Assembly: GCA_916700875.1 (NCBI GenBank)
Contig: CAKAKS010000039.1
Coordinates: 24,077,315 to 24,141,314 of the forward strand
DNA from: Sebastes aleutianus
Lineage: Eukaryota > Chordata > Actinopteri > Perciformes > Sebastidae
Direction: 5' to 3'
DNA: 64,000 nt
Shown: positions 10,231-21,964 of the stretch, piece after piece
Layout of the letters: each line of letters opens with the position of its first letter
Position numbering within the stretch: the stretch's first letter is position 1
Made by a program: the position numbers and the translations under genes
Notes under the pieces: model-generated
Database searches by the model: none
What the model was told of the DNA's origin: nothing
The model's input: only the letters and a program-made list of their open reading frames with translations

Positions 10231-10935
10231 CAGCGCATCAACGTTAACGGGGTCAGCGCAAAATCATTTTAATGCCACTAATTTCTTTAACACGTTAGCG
10301 CAGTCGATCTTTCAGAGGTTGTAGTGGTCTTAGTTTTAAAGAATGAAGATGCTGGCATCATATGAAACTAGAAAACCTACTGAATCCATTGGTATCAACC
10401 CTGTCATACTAGCTTGTTGCGGAGGAGGTTAAATAACCCCTGCAAACTTAGGCTAAAATTTGGCGAGGAAAAAATGGCATGGACCATTTTCAAAGGGGTC
10501 CCTTGACCTCTGACCTCAAGATATGTGAATGAAAATGGGTTCTATGGGTACCCACAAGTCTTCCCTTTACAGATGCCCACTTTATGACAATCACATGCAG
10601 TTTTGGGGCAAGTCATAGTCAAGTCAGCACACTGACACACTGACAGCTGTTGTTGCCTGTTGGGCTTGAGTTTGCCATGTTATGATTTGAGCATATTTTT
10701 TTTATGTGAAATGCAGTACTGTGAGGGTTTCTGGACAATATTTGTCATTGTTTTGTGTTGTTAATTGATTTAAAATAATAAATACATACATATATTTGCA
10801 TAAAGCAAGCATATTTGCCCACTCCCATGTTGAAAGGATGATAAAAGTATTAAATACTTTACAAATCTCCCTTTAAGGTACATTTTGAACAGATAAAAAA
10901 TGTGAGATTAATTTGCGATTAATCGTGATTCAATA
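10231..10935 (+). mobile_element. Non-autonomous DNA element 'AGGGCTGTCAA' family, copy 1
   Basis: This copy contains the family's blocks in order: GTTAACG...AACGTTAGCGCA-type left part, CTGGCATCATATGAAACTAG, TTCAAAGGGGTCCCTTGACC, TTCTATGGGTACCCAC, GTCAGCACACTGACACACTGAC, TTGAGTTTGCCATGTTATGA, and a right part with AATTTGCGATTAATCGTGATT. It is the most complete interior in the window. Both terminal inverted repeats (TAGGGCTGTCAA / TTGACAGCCCTA) are missing or mutated. No transposase frame exists. The other three copies are at 35145, 38861 and 48494, all in the same orientation. Confidence 0.8.
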
Positions 10936-13588
10936 TGCACACATTGTGATATGTGTCATCTGCAGTGCAGCAAATTCATTTGAATATATCATTATACATT
11001 TCTACTACTATGAGGAGGGTTATAACTTATTAAGGGCTCCACAAAGACATTTGCGTTGATTTTACACTTGAGAACTCTCTGTTGGGTTCCTCTGAGCTTC
11101 TATTGTTCACCGTTTTTCTCTGTATTTTGAGACTGAATGCAGGTATATAAAAGGATTAGTTAATATGCTTAATGCAGCCGAGACCTTTCGGAACACTTAC
11201 TGTGAAACTAAACTGTATAAGCCTGCTGTTTGTTCCCTGCTCTGCAATCAGTACTGGAGGACTGCCAACACGGGTGTCCAAAAAAGTAACAAACCCCTGT
11301 GGTGACCCAGAATCAATCAGGCCAGTTATTTATCGCTGCTACTTAATAATCCCTTTTAATTGGAGAAATAGGGGAAAACTCTGGGTTGCAAGGCTCTCTC
11401 TTAATATATCCTCATGGAGGACAAAGAAAATCTCAGGGTGTTATCACAGAGTTACTGTATAATTCTTATCAATGACAGGGGTAAAACATCCCATCCTGAG
11501 GGTTTTTATCCTCCTATCCTATCCTATTATTTTCCAAAACTGACTAAAGCTTTCCAACTCGTATAATATATAAGATGTGTGATGCCTCTTAAGGACAAAT
11601 TGTATTACGCTTGGTTCTATAGGCTTTTTTGTGGTTTATGGAATATTTCAAACAGAGAATGACTCTTCTCTGCCTTCTCTTCTTTGTTTTACAATGTTTC
11701 CCAGACAAAGACGTACAAACAAGCAAACACAGAAACAGGTGAGAAGCCTGGTATCTATGCGAGAGGAGAGGCACGTCTAAATCCTGCTGTTGTTAGCTAT
11801 GTGCGCTTATCGCAACTCACAGAATGGAGATGGCAAACAAAGCCGCAGTCGTATTTCGATGCAAATGAAAGTCATCGCCATTGCACGGCTCTCTCACCGT
11901 TTTACTGTGCCTTGCTGAGGTATTGTTTGTGTGTGTGTGTGCAGTCTGTCTCTGGATGTTTGTTGAGGTCCAGTGTAAGTGCAATACACAAGCTGGACAT
12001 TCTTGTAAATGCCAGCTCAACTGTGAGGGACGTGCTCAGCATAAGATGACTTGGATGTCGGACTTAGTTGTGGTGATGAGTCACTTGGTTTCCAGGTGTT
12101 GGCAAAGATATTAGATGTCTGTAAAATGGCAAGTATTACTTATTTAAATCCCGAAACTCCAAAAATTACACGGCTACGGAAATTTCACTTTCGGTATTTT
12201 GAGTAAACAAAAAACTAATACTGAATGAAGTTGTTTGTTTGTGAAAGCATTTGGAAACAGCTCACTTCGCCAATTCCTTTGATACCTGTAATTAAAGATC
12301 AGTATTTTAATTAAAGTCTTGAATGATTTCCCAATTTGCAAACATATAAAAATAAAAAACACATCCCACAAGGCATTAATTCCTCTGAATGTGCAGTGAT
12401 TCTGTGGGCAGAAATAAATGACTTGGTGCATTCTGGGTAAATATAGCCACTTTATGTCATCTAATCCTGCGCAATTTGGGCTGAGAGTCTCCAACAAAGT
12501 TGTAGCGGCCGTTATTTATGCAGAGATGAGGCTGGCACTCTCAAAATGGAGTAGTACCTTTATGCAATATTGAGCAAAAAAACAGAGGTGGAAGAGGTTT
12601 GAGACAGAAGAGCGATGTTAAAGGTAAACCAATGTAAAAGAGCTATAATTAGAAAGAATCAATTATTCATGTTGTGGAAGAGTGTTACAAAACACTAGGG
12701 TGCAGAGTATAGTTTCAAAAGTGTTTGGGCACAGAAATTATACGTAATTATAATTATGATAATTATAGAATGGTCACAAGAGGTTTCACATACCGGCAGG
12801 GATAAGGAGGAGGACACAAGGAGTGAGCCTGTGATGACACATGCTTTGGCAATCACAAGCGGTGAGCAAAGGCTCATCTAAGAATGCTGATATGTTACAC
12901 CTGTGTCAGTCTCCATTAGCGTAATTACACAAGAGCTAAGCCGACAGTGCAGAAGGAGGGTGCGAAGGATGGAAGCATAAAACTGACATTAATAATGGCG
13001 ATATCAGCACTTCTGTCTGAGGCAGAGAAAGTGAGAAATACATCACGTTAAAGAGAGAGGACTCCATAAACATATTCATAAAGCAGGTAGCTTCGGTTGT
13101 CTCTCTTGAGCGAGACGCTACTCGAGGCTTCACTGTATAGTTCGTGACTTTCATGTCACAACATATAAAAACATCATCATGGATACAAAGAAGTATGAGG
13201 GATTTTCATTTCCATTCATCAGGAAGCGGCTTGTTTTCAACCTTTACTGACCACAGGTCGACACTAGGCTTGTCGCGGTGCATTTTTTTCCCTGCTTTAC
13301 TATAAAACGCAGGTGTTACTGCATGATTTCAATTTACAAAGAAACATGACACCTGGCTCCCTGCATCTCTTCAGTGGTTGCCTTTGTTTGTTGTGAGAAT
13401 TTATGGACCGTATATAGAAGCACAGCTGGGTTCAGTCCTAAGCTACGGTAACTCATATTTCTGTTTATAAGCTTGAACTACTAACAAGTACAAATAAATG
13501 GTGTACACTAAAAAACTATTTTCAGAATAATCAAGAACATGCTAAGCCATAATACTATCAAATAATGTAGGCCTATACTTGCTTTTAT

Positions 13589-13590
<2 letters not shown>
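10936..13590. other. Single-copy-looking DNA, no gene seen
   Basis: No convincing gene. Overlapping frames on both strands at 11684-12114 are up to 121 codons long but encode no recognisable domain and mirror one another, as expected for chance. Short GTGTGTGT tracts occur near 11930. Nothing else recognised. Confidence 0.45.
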
Positions 13591-13659
<69 letters not shown>

Positions 13660-13669
13660 CACACACACA
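13591..13669. repeat. (CA)n microsatellite
   Basis: About 79 bp of CA dinucleotides with one interruption (ACGCAC near 13652). It reads as His-Thr or Val-Cys runs in chance frames on the two strands. Confidence 0.98.
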
Positions 13670-13843
13670 AACGCGTACGGTACAGTACATACAAACACAG
13701 AAAATTGGATGCAAAAGTAAGTGCTTGTCAAACACATAGCACATTTAATGTCTCAGGGGCCAAACAAGCCACAGCAGCCTGCACTCCATTACATGTTATA
13801 TGTGTTCAATTATTTTTTCCTTAATTGGCAAGAGAGCACTTAA

Positions 13844-14462
13844 AGCTGAAGTAGGCAAGATTGGAGCAAATATGATATATCGTGACAGTAGTACATGAAA
13901 CAGGTAACCTGAAAAAAATCATGTGTCCTCCGGTGTCCTCTGGTGTCCTCCGTTGCTCCTAATGGCATCTGCAAGATTTCACATACCGGAGGAAAACAAG
14001 CTGATCTGAGGTCCTCTGTCCAGCTGCTGTCTATGATAGCCGGCTGTCAACCACTCGCGAGCTCCGACCAAACGGTCAAACTAGGCCGCTGATCAAATAT
14101 GAATCAATATTATGTTACGTTAATGCCTATTTTTCGCCTCAAATGTTTTCAGAATCATCTTGTAATTTACTGTTTAGCTGTAAAATGGGAAAGTTTGTGA
14201 CGCCGCTCTGAAATCTGGTGAAGGAACGCTAAGTTCTGGTCACATGACCGGAGCACAGCCAATAGGAATGCTCTCTCAATGACATGACTTGTGATTGGTC
14301 AAAGTCTCCCGTCACGGCCTAGATTTTCTAAAGCCTGAAAACAGAGTCATGAGGAGGTGCAGAAGTCTAGTTATCTCTCAGAACACTTGAATTACAATAT
14401 GCTGAAAGGTTATTATTGAATTTTTGCCCAATGATGCCAAAAATATGATGCCTACTGCCACT
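13844..14462 (-). mobile_element. TTAA-flanked non-autonomous element, copy A (complete)
   Basis: The element is bounded by TTAA at 13840-13843 and 14463-14466. Its ends form an inverted repeat: the left starts AGCTGAAGTAGGCA and the right, reverse-complemented, starts AGTGGCAGTAGGCA. The interior is clearly the reverse complement of copy B (47792-48425) and, in part, copy C (51851-52150). Shared blocks include CTCCTAATGGCATCTGCAAG, AACGGTCAAACTAGGC and GTTTAGCTGTAAAATG. There is no transposase. A TTAA target is characteristic of the piggyBac superfamily, so this may be a piggyBac-type MITE; that is inference, since the TIR is not the classic one. Confidence 0.65.
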
Positions 14463-14649
14463 TTAAACCATGTGAATAAAGACATACTGCTAAACAGCAT
14501 GCTTCTAACATCTAAGTGAGAGGGTCACTGCTTCCACTCAGAAATACCAACCCATGCTGGGTAGTAATTATTGTACATTATCATAATGATATCACTTTTA
14601 TCTCTGTGTCTTCCTCTTTTCTATTTTGAACTTTATTTTCACACAAATG

Positions 14650-14701
14650 GGGCCCACCACTGTCGAATGATATTTGATTTTGTTCAAATCGCCCAGCCCT
14701 A
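14650..14701 (+). mobile_element. Solo right end of a hAT-like element
   Basis: The words TTTGTTCAAATCGCCCAGCCCTA look like the right end of a fish hAT-type element, which ends ...CAGCCCTA. No partner left end is recognisable upstream and no 8-bp duplication is assignable. Short and uncertain. Confidence 0.3.
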
Positions 14702-15754
14702 GTTCAGAGTCATAAGCCAGTCATGAGTCCACATCAAGTGTCAAGTCTTCATAATGGTTTAGTCTTAATATTATCAAAAATGTATCTTTGCAATATTATG
14801 TCAAAGACACACCCTGTAATCTTGGAAGGATGGGAGTTTTTCCCTGACTTTGGTTATTTTGAATTCTGCTCGGCTAAAACATACTCCAATAAGAAGACAA
14901 TTTCTTGGCAGAAACGTAACATGAAAACATCCATAGAAACTTGTGAAATCATCTCTGCAGCATAATGCCCTTCTCCACTGTTCATCCATATTCTCAGTAA
15001 GGTTCGCTAAAATGGCTGAATACACTTCCTCTGTGTCCATTGCTTGTGTGTCTCGTGTTCCACCTCAGTACAGGTGCCTCATAAACCTTGTGCTCGGTGC
15101 CTTTATCCCCCCACCAGCTGTGGCTTATCCTTCCCCCACGGACTGTTGGGACAATCTGTGTCCACTGCTCCATGTATTCCCTGCTCTCTCAAACATCTGC
15201 TGAGTCCTGCACAGTAGTCCAAGGGAGCCAAGAGTGAAATGATTCGTTCATTTTTCTACTTTCTTTTAGCTAAATCTCACTTTTTTTGTCAGAGTTTGGA
15301 GTTTTGCAGCAGGGAAATGTTGTATTCTGGAGGAAGAAGTGTTGGTGGAAAGGAATGAGGTACACTCATATTTCTCCATGACCCAGACCAGGACCACTCA
15401 TAACAGCCTGAATTCTATCTGACCTCTGGACTGAAAAGTGCATGCCGATAGCCATGCTCCTCTTGTGTCTCTTCTCCTATCCTTATCTAAGTGGAAGCGA
15501 CATATTGGCGTTGGAGAATGGGGCGGAGGAGAGCTGCATCGGGGGAATGGACTGGAGCCTCGAGGTCCGGTCTGTTTCACTGCGCTGCACATTTTTGTGG
15601 AAGTAGATTTGCCCTCGATGACCAGCAGAAGCAGCCATTCAGTGTATGTACTCTAAATAGAATATCAGCCACATAACACAAAACAGGCAAAAGCTGTAAT
15701 AAATGTAAAAATTACATTTAAACAATTGTGAATTAGCAATAGCTGCAAAAAAGG
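14702..15754. other. No recognisable feature
   Basis: Frames at 14801-15203 and 15398-15676 overlap on both strands and show no known domain. No repeat boundary recognised. Confidence 0.45.
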
Positions 15755-15955
15755 CCACACTCCCTGCCACACCCCTTTTTTGCCAATTGGCATGAACACG
15801 AACACACACCTTCACACACACACACTTTATGTCCATGCTAAATTTCAGCCACCTATGGCGAAAACTATGACTGCGAAAGGGTGGGGAAATTTCTGTGGAC
15901 TGACTGATTGACAGAGTGAGCTACAGCTGCTGGTCGCAGTTAAAAAGTTACTTGA
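15755..15955. repeat. Possible dispersed repeat with short CA run
   Basis: The sequence CCAATTGGCATGAACACG, a CACACACA run, TTTATGTCCATGCTAAATTTC, and CAGCCACCTATGGCGAAAA followed by GGGAAATTTCTGTGGAC recalls a repeat seen in other fish genomes. No second copy is in the window, so the call rests on memory. Confidence 0.3.
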
Positions 15956-16071
15956 AAAAATACAAAAACAGCTTGCAACAAACGATGAAACTTCTGCCGT
16001 GCGCCAAGCATGTAGGATAACTGTGATGACTGACGCGAAAATGTGAAAACCCAAATGAAATGGCTTTATCT

Positions 16072-16815
16072 AGAGCTAGTGCTTGGTTTGTCCATTGTGG
16101 GCTACTGTAGAAACATGGCGGCTGGCTCTGTGAAGAGGACCCGCTCTGTATGTAGATATAAATGGCTCATTCTAAGGTAACGACAAAATAACAATTCTCA
16201 GTTTCAGGTTATTAAACACAAAATAAAACATACTTATTAATATTAGGGATGCACCAATCCGACTTTTTCAGTCCAAATACCAATACCGATACCTGGGCTT
16301 TGGGTATCGGCCGATACAGAGTACCGATCCGATACCAGTGTTTAATTAATAAGCTGTATGCCTCACTGTGTGGAAGTAACTGGGATCATTATTTGTTGTG
16401 TAAGGCAACATCATCCTGACTTAAAAATTGCTTTCCTATCTTTGTAAAAAAAAATGCACTAAATCAATAGGCTACATAGCCTAGATGTGAATTTACTGCA
16501 TTGTAATAAAATAATAAATCATACTCCAGCAACTTGGTAAACAATCTTCAAAATTAACAGGAATTGCAATTCAAGTGTAAACTGTTTTAATGCAGCAACA
16601 AATTGGTCCAAACTTAAACAGGAATTACAAATCCAGTATTACAATCTTTACAGTTTATAAACAGAATTGAATAGATCAACCTCATTGTCACCGATACCCG
16701 ATCCAGCTATTTGAGTCAGTATTGGCCCGATATCCGATCCGGTATCGGAATCGGTGCATCCCTAATTAATATTATTCAATTTCTGCCAATAGATTCCCCT
16801 AAATGTTACACAACA
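16072..16815. repeat. Older repeat interrupted by the hAT-like element at 16244-16764
   Basis: The left flank (GCTAGTGCTTGGTTTGTCCA ... AACATGGCGG ... ATAAATGGCTCATTCTAAGG ... ACATACTTATTAATAT) and right flank (ATTAATATTATTCAATTTC ... CAATAGATTCCCCTAAATG) read as one continuous fish-type repeat if the element and one copy of its 8-bp duplication are removed. That the flanks form a known repeat is from memory; the interruption itself is seen directly. Confidence 0.4.
16244..16764 (+). mobile_element. hAT-like non-autonomous element, 'TAGGGATGCACC' family, copy 1
   Basis: It is flanked by a perfect 8-bp direct duplication, attaatat, at 16236-16243 and 16765-16772. It starts TAGGGATGCACC and ends GGTGCATCCCTA, a perfect 12-bp terminal inverted repeat with weaker extension (AATCCGAC / GATTCCGA). 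The 8-bp duplication and TAGGG start point to the hAT superfamily. The interior has no long frame. The blocks TACCTGGGCTTTGGGTATCG, CCGATACCAGTGTTTAATTA and CACCGATACCCGATCCAGC are shared with the copy at 46326. A 12-bp palindrome TATCGGCCGATA lies at 16305-16316. Confidence 0.9.
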
Positions 16816-17964
16816 TTCCTTTAAACACGAGTAAAGAATAAAATAATTGGAGGTATGCACATGACTGATATGCATACATGTAGGATGTTGAATATAAGAG
16901 CCATCAACTAACAATAGATCACTTAAACGAGCAAATAACATTTTTTTATTTTGATTCAAATGGAATTACATGACATCACCTTTTTTTTCAAATTCCCACC
17001 CTCTTAAAACCAATGAGAAGAGCACAGAGAAAAGCACAAATACACAACTCTGTCATGTGAAATAATCAATACAAACTTTGGCAGGAAAATTGTGTGTCAC
17101 ATAGGACCCCTTTTGCTCATTATAAGAAGCTGATTAAGAAAAAAAAGGTTTTCATTTATATTGCCTCATGCAACATTGCACAGAAATCATAGTTCACCAG
17201 TGTTCCCTTGTGCTGCAGATATGAGTTGGTAGGACAACATAACAGACTAACAATGCACCTCTCTTATTATTGAAACATTTCAAATGAATGCAGTGTGTTT
17301 TGTTCCTTTTCTCAGTGGACTTGTGTATACAAATGTTTGGACTTGTTTGACTGCTCCCAAGTTACCTCGGGGAGGATTGTGGCTTACAAGCCTGTGGAGG
17401 GGGTCCTGGTGTATTCCACCATGAGAAATCAGACAGCAAGAGAAAGGAGTCGAACAAGCCACCAATTACAGTGACCCAAGGCTGAAAATCCACAAGAAAA
17501 ATACTCTTATCCACAGCTAAATATTATTCAGTCTGTGACTATGGTTACAGTGAATAAAATAAATCTTTCTCAGGGAGATTTGGTGCTGTTTCATACTCAT
17601 ATGTTTTCAGTGTTTGTAGCAGTCTGTAGACAGCGATGTACAGCTCTCACTTAATGCTATGCTCTCTTGGCCACTCCAGGGAGCAGCGGGGGAATATAGC
17701 CTGCCATTCACTGCCTCCATCAAAAGCCATTTGTCAACTTTTTTTAGTGCACATCAGTACACAGAGCTGAGAGGGCCTAACCCACTGCCCCCTTACCAAC
17801 TGCAGACATACTGCATCAAGTGGAAAATGGGCCTGAAATGTGCAGTGATGTGACAGACACTGTCAATATGTTTGCAAGGAAAGTGTTTATTCCTGCACTG
17901 AATGATGAAGGTATGTCAGTACAGGTGGTGCTGAATCTGAGGCTGTCTATAGAGTGCTACAGGA
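16816..17964. other. Single-copy-looking DNA, no gene seen
   Basis: A T run at 16981-16988 and ordinary AT-rich DNA. Frames at 17280-17465 and 17659-17853 have no recognisable domain. No repeat boundary recognised. Confidence 0.45.
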
Positions 17965-18558
17965 ATGAGTCCTAAAACCTGGAAATTAAGTAGTATTTTA
18001 GCACTTCCGGTTCCCTAGACTGGAAGTCAAATGTTTTTTTGAATGGGTTTATAGTTAGATGCCTGAAATAAGGTCTGTGGTTAACACAAACTTAAGAGAT
18101 TTTAACGTTTAGTTCTACGACATAAAATACATTGATACATACCCCACTTGTGAATATTGAAGCCTTTATGTGTCTTAGAAAAGGTGGTTGCTAACAAGTG
18201 GCTAAATGAGACTACTAAACGTCATCACACCGATTCGTCCGCCGTTAGTGCCTCGTTGTGTATACTCATGCGACCGTGGTGTTGTTCGTTTATGGCCCAA
18301 CATTCGCTTTTTACTTCTTGCGATTGCATTTACGCTACAAAAATTATAGAAGTGGAGTTCATTTGTGAAGATTATCTCTCAAAACAAAACCTGTAAGTAT
18401 CAAACGTTTGTTTGCCACAGAGCTTATTTTATCCAATAATCCAAAACCCAATGGAAAAATCCCACTGGCTTTTTGTTGAAGGAACCCAGTGCGATGCTAA
18501 CTTCCTGGTTGGCCTACACAGATATGTCATCCTTGGAGCACTCTATTTTGCTAATATC
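17965..18558 (+). repeat. Dispersed repeat, 'CCAATGGAAAAATCCCA' family, longer copy
   Basis: The right half matches 56962-57241 in the same orientation: GACCGTGGTGT, TTTTTACTTCT-GCGATTGCATTTA, GCTACAAAAAT, ATGGAAAAATCCCA-TGGCTTTTTGT, GATGCTAACTTCC and GTTGGCCTACA. The left half (GCACTTCCGGTTCCCTAGAC ... GAAATAAGGTCTGTGGTTAACAC ... CATACCCCACTTGTGAATAT) is not in the second copy but resembles remembered fish repeats joined to this block. Frames of 79 and 136 codons run through it without any known domain. The class is undetermined and no clear terminal inverted repeat was seen. Confidence 0.7.
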
Positions 18559-19310
18559 CAGTCTGCTCCAATTGGCCAGCTTGCCCACTGTTGTGATTGG
18601 TCAACGGAACCAAACTCTTCAGACTCTCCGGTCCAGCTCTACTCTAACTTGCTTTGTTTGAGGGCATGCCAAACTAGCCGCACATGTGCTCTCTCCTATT
18701 TTGCGTCCTTGCATTATGGAATAAACTTCAGAACACATTACAGCTTAATGATTTTGTCTCTCTGGGAGAAAAGGGAGAAAGCTCTGATTAAAAGCGAGAG
18801 TGGAATTGCTATTCCTACGTAAACTGGATTTATTATGTATCTGTTGTCCCTTGTCTGTTTGAAATGTGCTCTACTGATGAACTTCCTGGGTAAATGAAAC
18901 AAAATGAAATAACTGGAGTCTAAAACTGCATGTTTATCATTAACATGTTTCCCTTTGGTGATTCCTATTTTTTCATTTCATAAATGAGAAAAACAACAAC
19001 ATAAGTGCAAAGTCAAACTGAAAAACGAAAATAATATGTATGCTCATTTCTTGACGGATCCCAACACTCATGCAGGTTCTCTGATGTCAAAAATGAAATC
19101 TGGAGCCACCTCAAAGAGCATAGTATAAATTGTCTCAAACATTTTAAATCCCCTTGGTTGTACGTAGTTGATGGTTGCAGTTGTATTTATACTTTAAACA
19201 ATCGCACAGCTAAGCAGTCTACATGTGTCCAATAATGTGTGCACTCATGATAGTAAGTGATCATCAAAGGAGAGACAGCAATACCCATGCTGACAGGGGA
19301 TGCCAAGAAA

Positions 19311-19342
<32 letters not shown>

Positions 19343-20107
19343 GTGCTGACTCTAATAGACAGCATATCAGTATTTCTGGATGGATCTCTAAGCAGTGTCG
19401 CCTTTTGAATGGTTATATGCAGAGCTACACTGCACTGCCGGCATCTTCCCCATCAAAGTAACGTGCACACACTTCATCCTGGCGACAGGTGCTGCATCAG
19501 CCCCGCCGGGTGTCTGGGGATTGTGTGGGAATATCTTAAGCCTTCCTGATGCAGCTTCTAATGGTAGTGAGCAATAAATATGTGAGACACCGCCGCACCA
19601 AGAAGCATAATCAAAGACAGATTCCTCAAATGCTTTGGGATTTTCAAATGTATGTATGAGAGCATTTGGGTGCAGGGTTGAATATTTTATTGGGAGAGGA
19701 TGGGTGACACTCCATGAGCAGATTCAATTAGGGTGACATGCAAGGACAACGTAGAGTAAATTCATGCATGAGATTACCAGCTTTTTGCCTGGAATACCTC
19801 CTGCATTGCGCTCTCTATTTGACCAAGGTAATTTCAGTGAGTTGGATAGAAAACATTTGTAATTAAGAAATACATTTAAAAAGTATTTTGATCAAAAACT
19901 TTCAGTGATTTAAGGTATCCGTTTTTTAAGCAAAATGCAAAATTGCATTAATCATTTATTTTTGAGGGAGATTTTAAAATGTATCTCCAATTAATGCTTC
20001 ATGACAAGACATCGGTTCAATCCTGGTTTGTAGTCATCCTAGGCAAAAACATCACGTATTTAAAGGCACTGCTTTAGCAGGAAGACATGAGAAGGATGGA
20101 TGTCTAT
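18559..20107. other. No gene seen; one (TA)n tract inside
   Basis: Apart from the (TA)n at 19316-19342 no feature was recognised. The block near 19430-19600 is GC-richer and non-repetitive and is a possible conserved non-coding element, which needs alignment to judge. Confidence 0.4.
19316..19342. repeat. (TA)n microsatellite
   Basis: Uninterrupted TA dinucleotides, 27 bp. Confidence 0.97.
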
Positions 20108-20521
20108 TAGGGTTGTGTATTGGCAAGAATCTGGCGATATGATATCATCATACCGGGGTTTACCATTCAATATATTGCGATACTGTAAGCAAGGCGATAT
20201 ATTGCGATTTTTAATCTAATTTTAGGAAAACTCTCATAATATAAAGAACACACCATCATATGTATACAATCTTTTCTTATGCAATCAGAACAGTGGGATC
20301 TCCATTTGCATGAATCACAGTACTCATAACATCCAACATCATAGCACTACTTTGAGAGGGCACATTTACTGAGAGGGTGCATCTCTTTGTAAATGAAATA
20401 AAGTATTGACTGAGTTCATCTTTGCATGACACTATTAATTAAAAATGTATAGTGTTTTTGAGAATCAATACAGTATCACAAAACATAATGTTGCAATATT
20501 AAACATTTCCTTACAACACTA
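20108..20521 (+). mobile_element. hAT-like non-autonomous element, 'TAGGGTTGTG' family
   Basis: It is flanked by a perfect 8-bp direct duplication, atgtctat, at 20100-20107 and 20522-20529. The left end is TAGGGTTGTGTATTGG. The right end, reverse-complemented, is TAGTGTTGTAAGG, giving a short imperfect inverted repeat. The interior has GGCGATATGATATCATCATACC and repeated GCGATATATTGCGAT words, typical of a common teleost hAT-type family. There is no transposase frame. Superfamily is inferred from the 8-bp duplication and TAGGG start. Confidence 0.87.
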
Positions 20522-21964
20522 ATGTCTATTGGACATCTTTTTCTTCTTTTCATCTTTTGATACACCATTTTGTAGAACAACAAAGAAGTGTGGGTTTGTG
20601 TAACCTTGAGCACAAATACCAAAATGCTCACACACATGCGGATCTTAATCTTGTCTTAAAATGTTATTTGATTGTTATATTTCCGTCTAAATCATCAGCC
20701 AATTTGGGGAGTTTGCGGTTATCCTCAAATTAAACATCAATTATTGCACAAGCAAATTAACTAAACAAATGTTTCTGATCTAAATCCTGACATCTACAAG
20801 TATTATGTACTGTACAACACTCCCATGCTGTTGAAGCTAATGCACATGCACACATTTGGAATGTGATTTATAGTGCTGAAACAAAGCGCAGAATAAATAT
20901 ATCTACTGTTAAAAAATCAATAATCTGACTGCATCTAATGGTTGATGTCAGCAGACTGACTTATGAGACAGCATCCATACTTAAATGGTCCGTCTGGTTA
21001 TCAGCTCTCACTGTAGTAGCATTAAAACAAATACTGTGAGCACCAAAACCAACAGCAGCCCCGTCACTAAATTTCTGAAAATGCTAATGGTAAATCTATA
21101 TAAAGGTTAATTTCTTCAAGTTATGTCCTTCACTATTATGCCTAATAATTTTACAACACTAAAAAACAACATATTATACAAACAATTTCTGCAAACTGTA
21201 AAAAAAAAATAATCTGGTGTTTGAAAATAATGAAAAGGACAGAGAAAGAGAGTGTGTATAATGAGCACTGCAGTGCTTTTCTTGTGTAATCTAAGGTGTT
21301 GCAATTTACAGTAGACAACTGATTTATCCTCATTTTTATTTTTGCTGATAAACGCCTCCAAAGCCAGGAGGCATCTCCACTGCATACATACATTATACAA
21401 AAAAAGGTTCAGCTTTATGTAACCATAATATGGGAACATTTTGTCTCCTGCTCCAGTTCCTTCATCACAAATTAAATGCAGTGTGCCTGGCAAAGAAGAT
21501 GAATAAATTAGGAGCCAGTGACAGGCAACTACAGGAGTGACAGCAACAATGATAGGCATGTAGGAAGAGGACTTGGGTTGGAGATTGCTGCTTCCAGGCA
21601 TTCAAACATGGAGTGGAACTCAGAGACATGGTGTATTCGCTGTGCAAACACCACCTGCTGAAACTATTTGGGTGCTGCAGTTTCCAATCTGGGCTGCTCG
21701 ATCCCAACACAACACAAAAATACAAACAAACATGTGCTTCATATGTGCACACATGCACACAGACACAGCTTTTCCATCACTGCCAAAACTACAACCAGGA
21801 GTGAGAAACCACAATGCTAATTTGTCACAAACTGGCTCAAGGCTGGACAAACTGGAGGGGAGACCACACATGAGTTGAGAAAAAGAAGTTAATTTTACAT
21901 AACTAAAACTGAAAACAGTGTAAAGATAAAGTAAATGTAACAAAACCAAACCAGGGGATAGAGG
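20522..21964. other. No recognisable feature
   Basis: AT-rich DNA. Long overlapping frames on both strands at 21116-21949 (up to 161 codons, minus) contain hydrophobic and Cys/His-rich runs but no domain order I recognise. No neighbouring splice or repeat signal supports coding. Confidence 0.4.

Noticed and set aside
10190..10960. Multiple GCGATTAATCG-like words as a bacterial-type operator or origin cluster
   Set aside because: They are the subterminal part of the transposon family seen in four copies here.
13508..13824. Val-Cys and His-Thr repeat frames on both strands
   Set aside because: Translation of the (CA)n microsatellite only.
18157..18822. Frames of 79 and 136 codons as genes
   Set aside because: They lie in a dispersed repeat whose second copy (56962-57241) does not preserve the frames.
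21116..21949. Minus-strand frame of 161 codons with hydrophobic segments, plus several shifted partners
   Set aside because: Frames overlap on both strands, no domain is recognisable, and no start context, splice or poly-A signal supports them.
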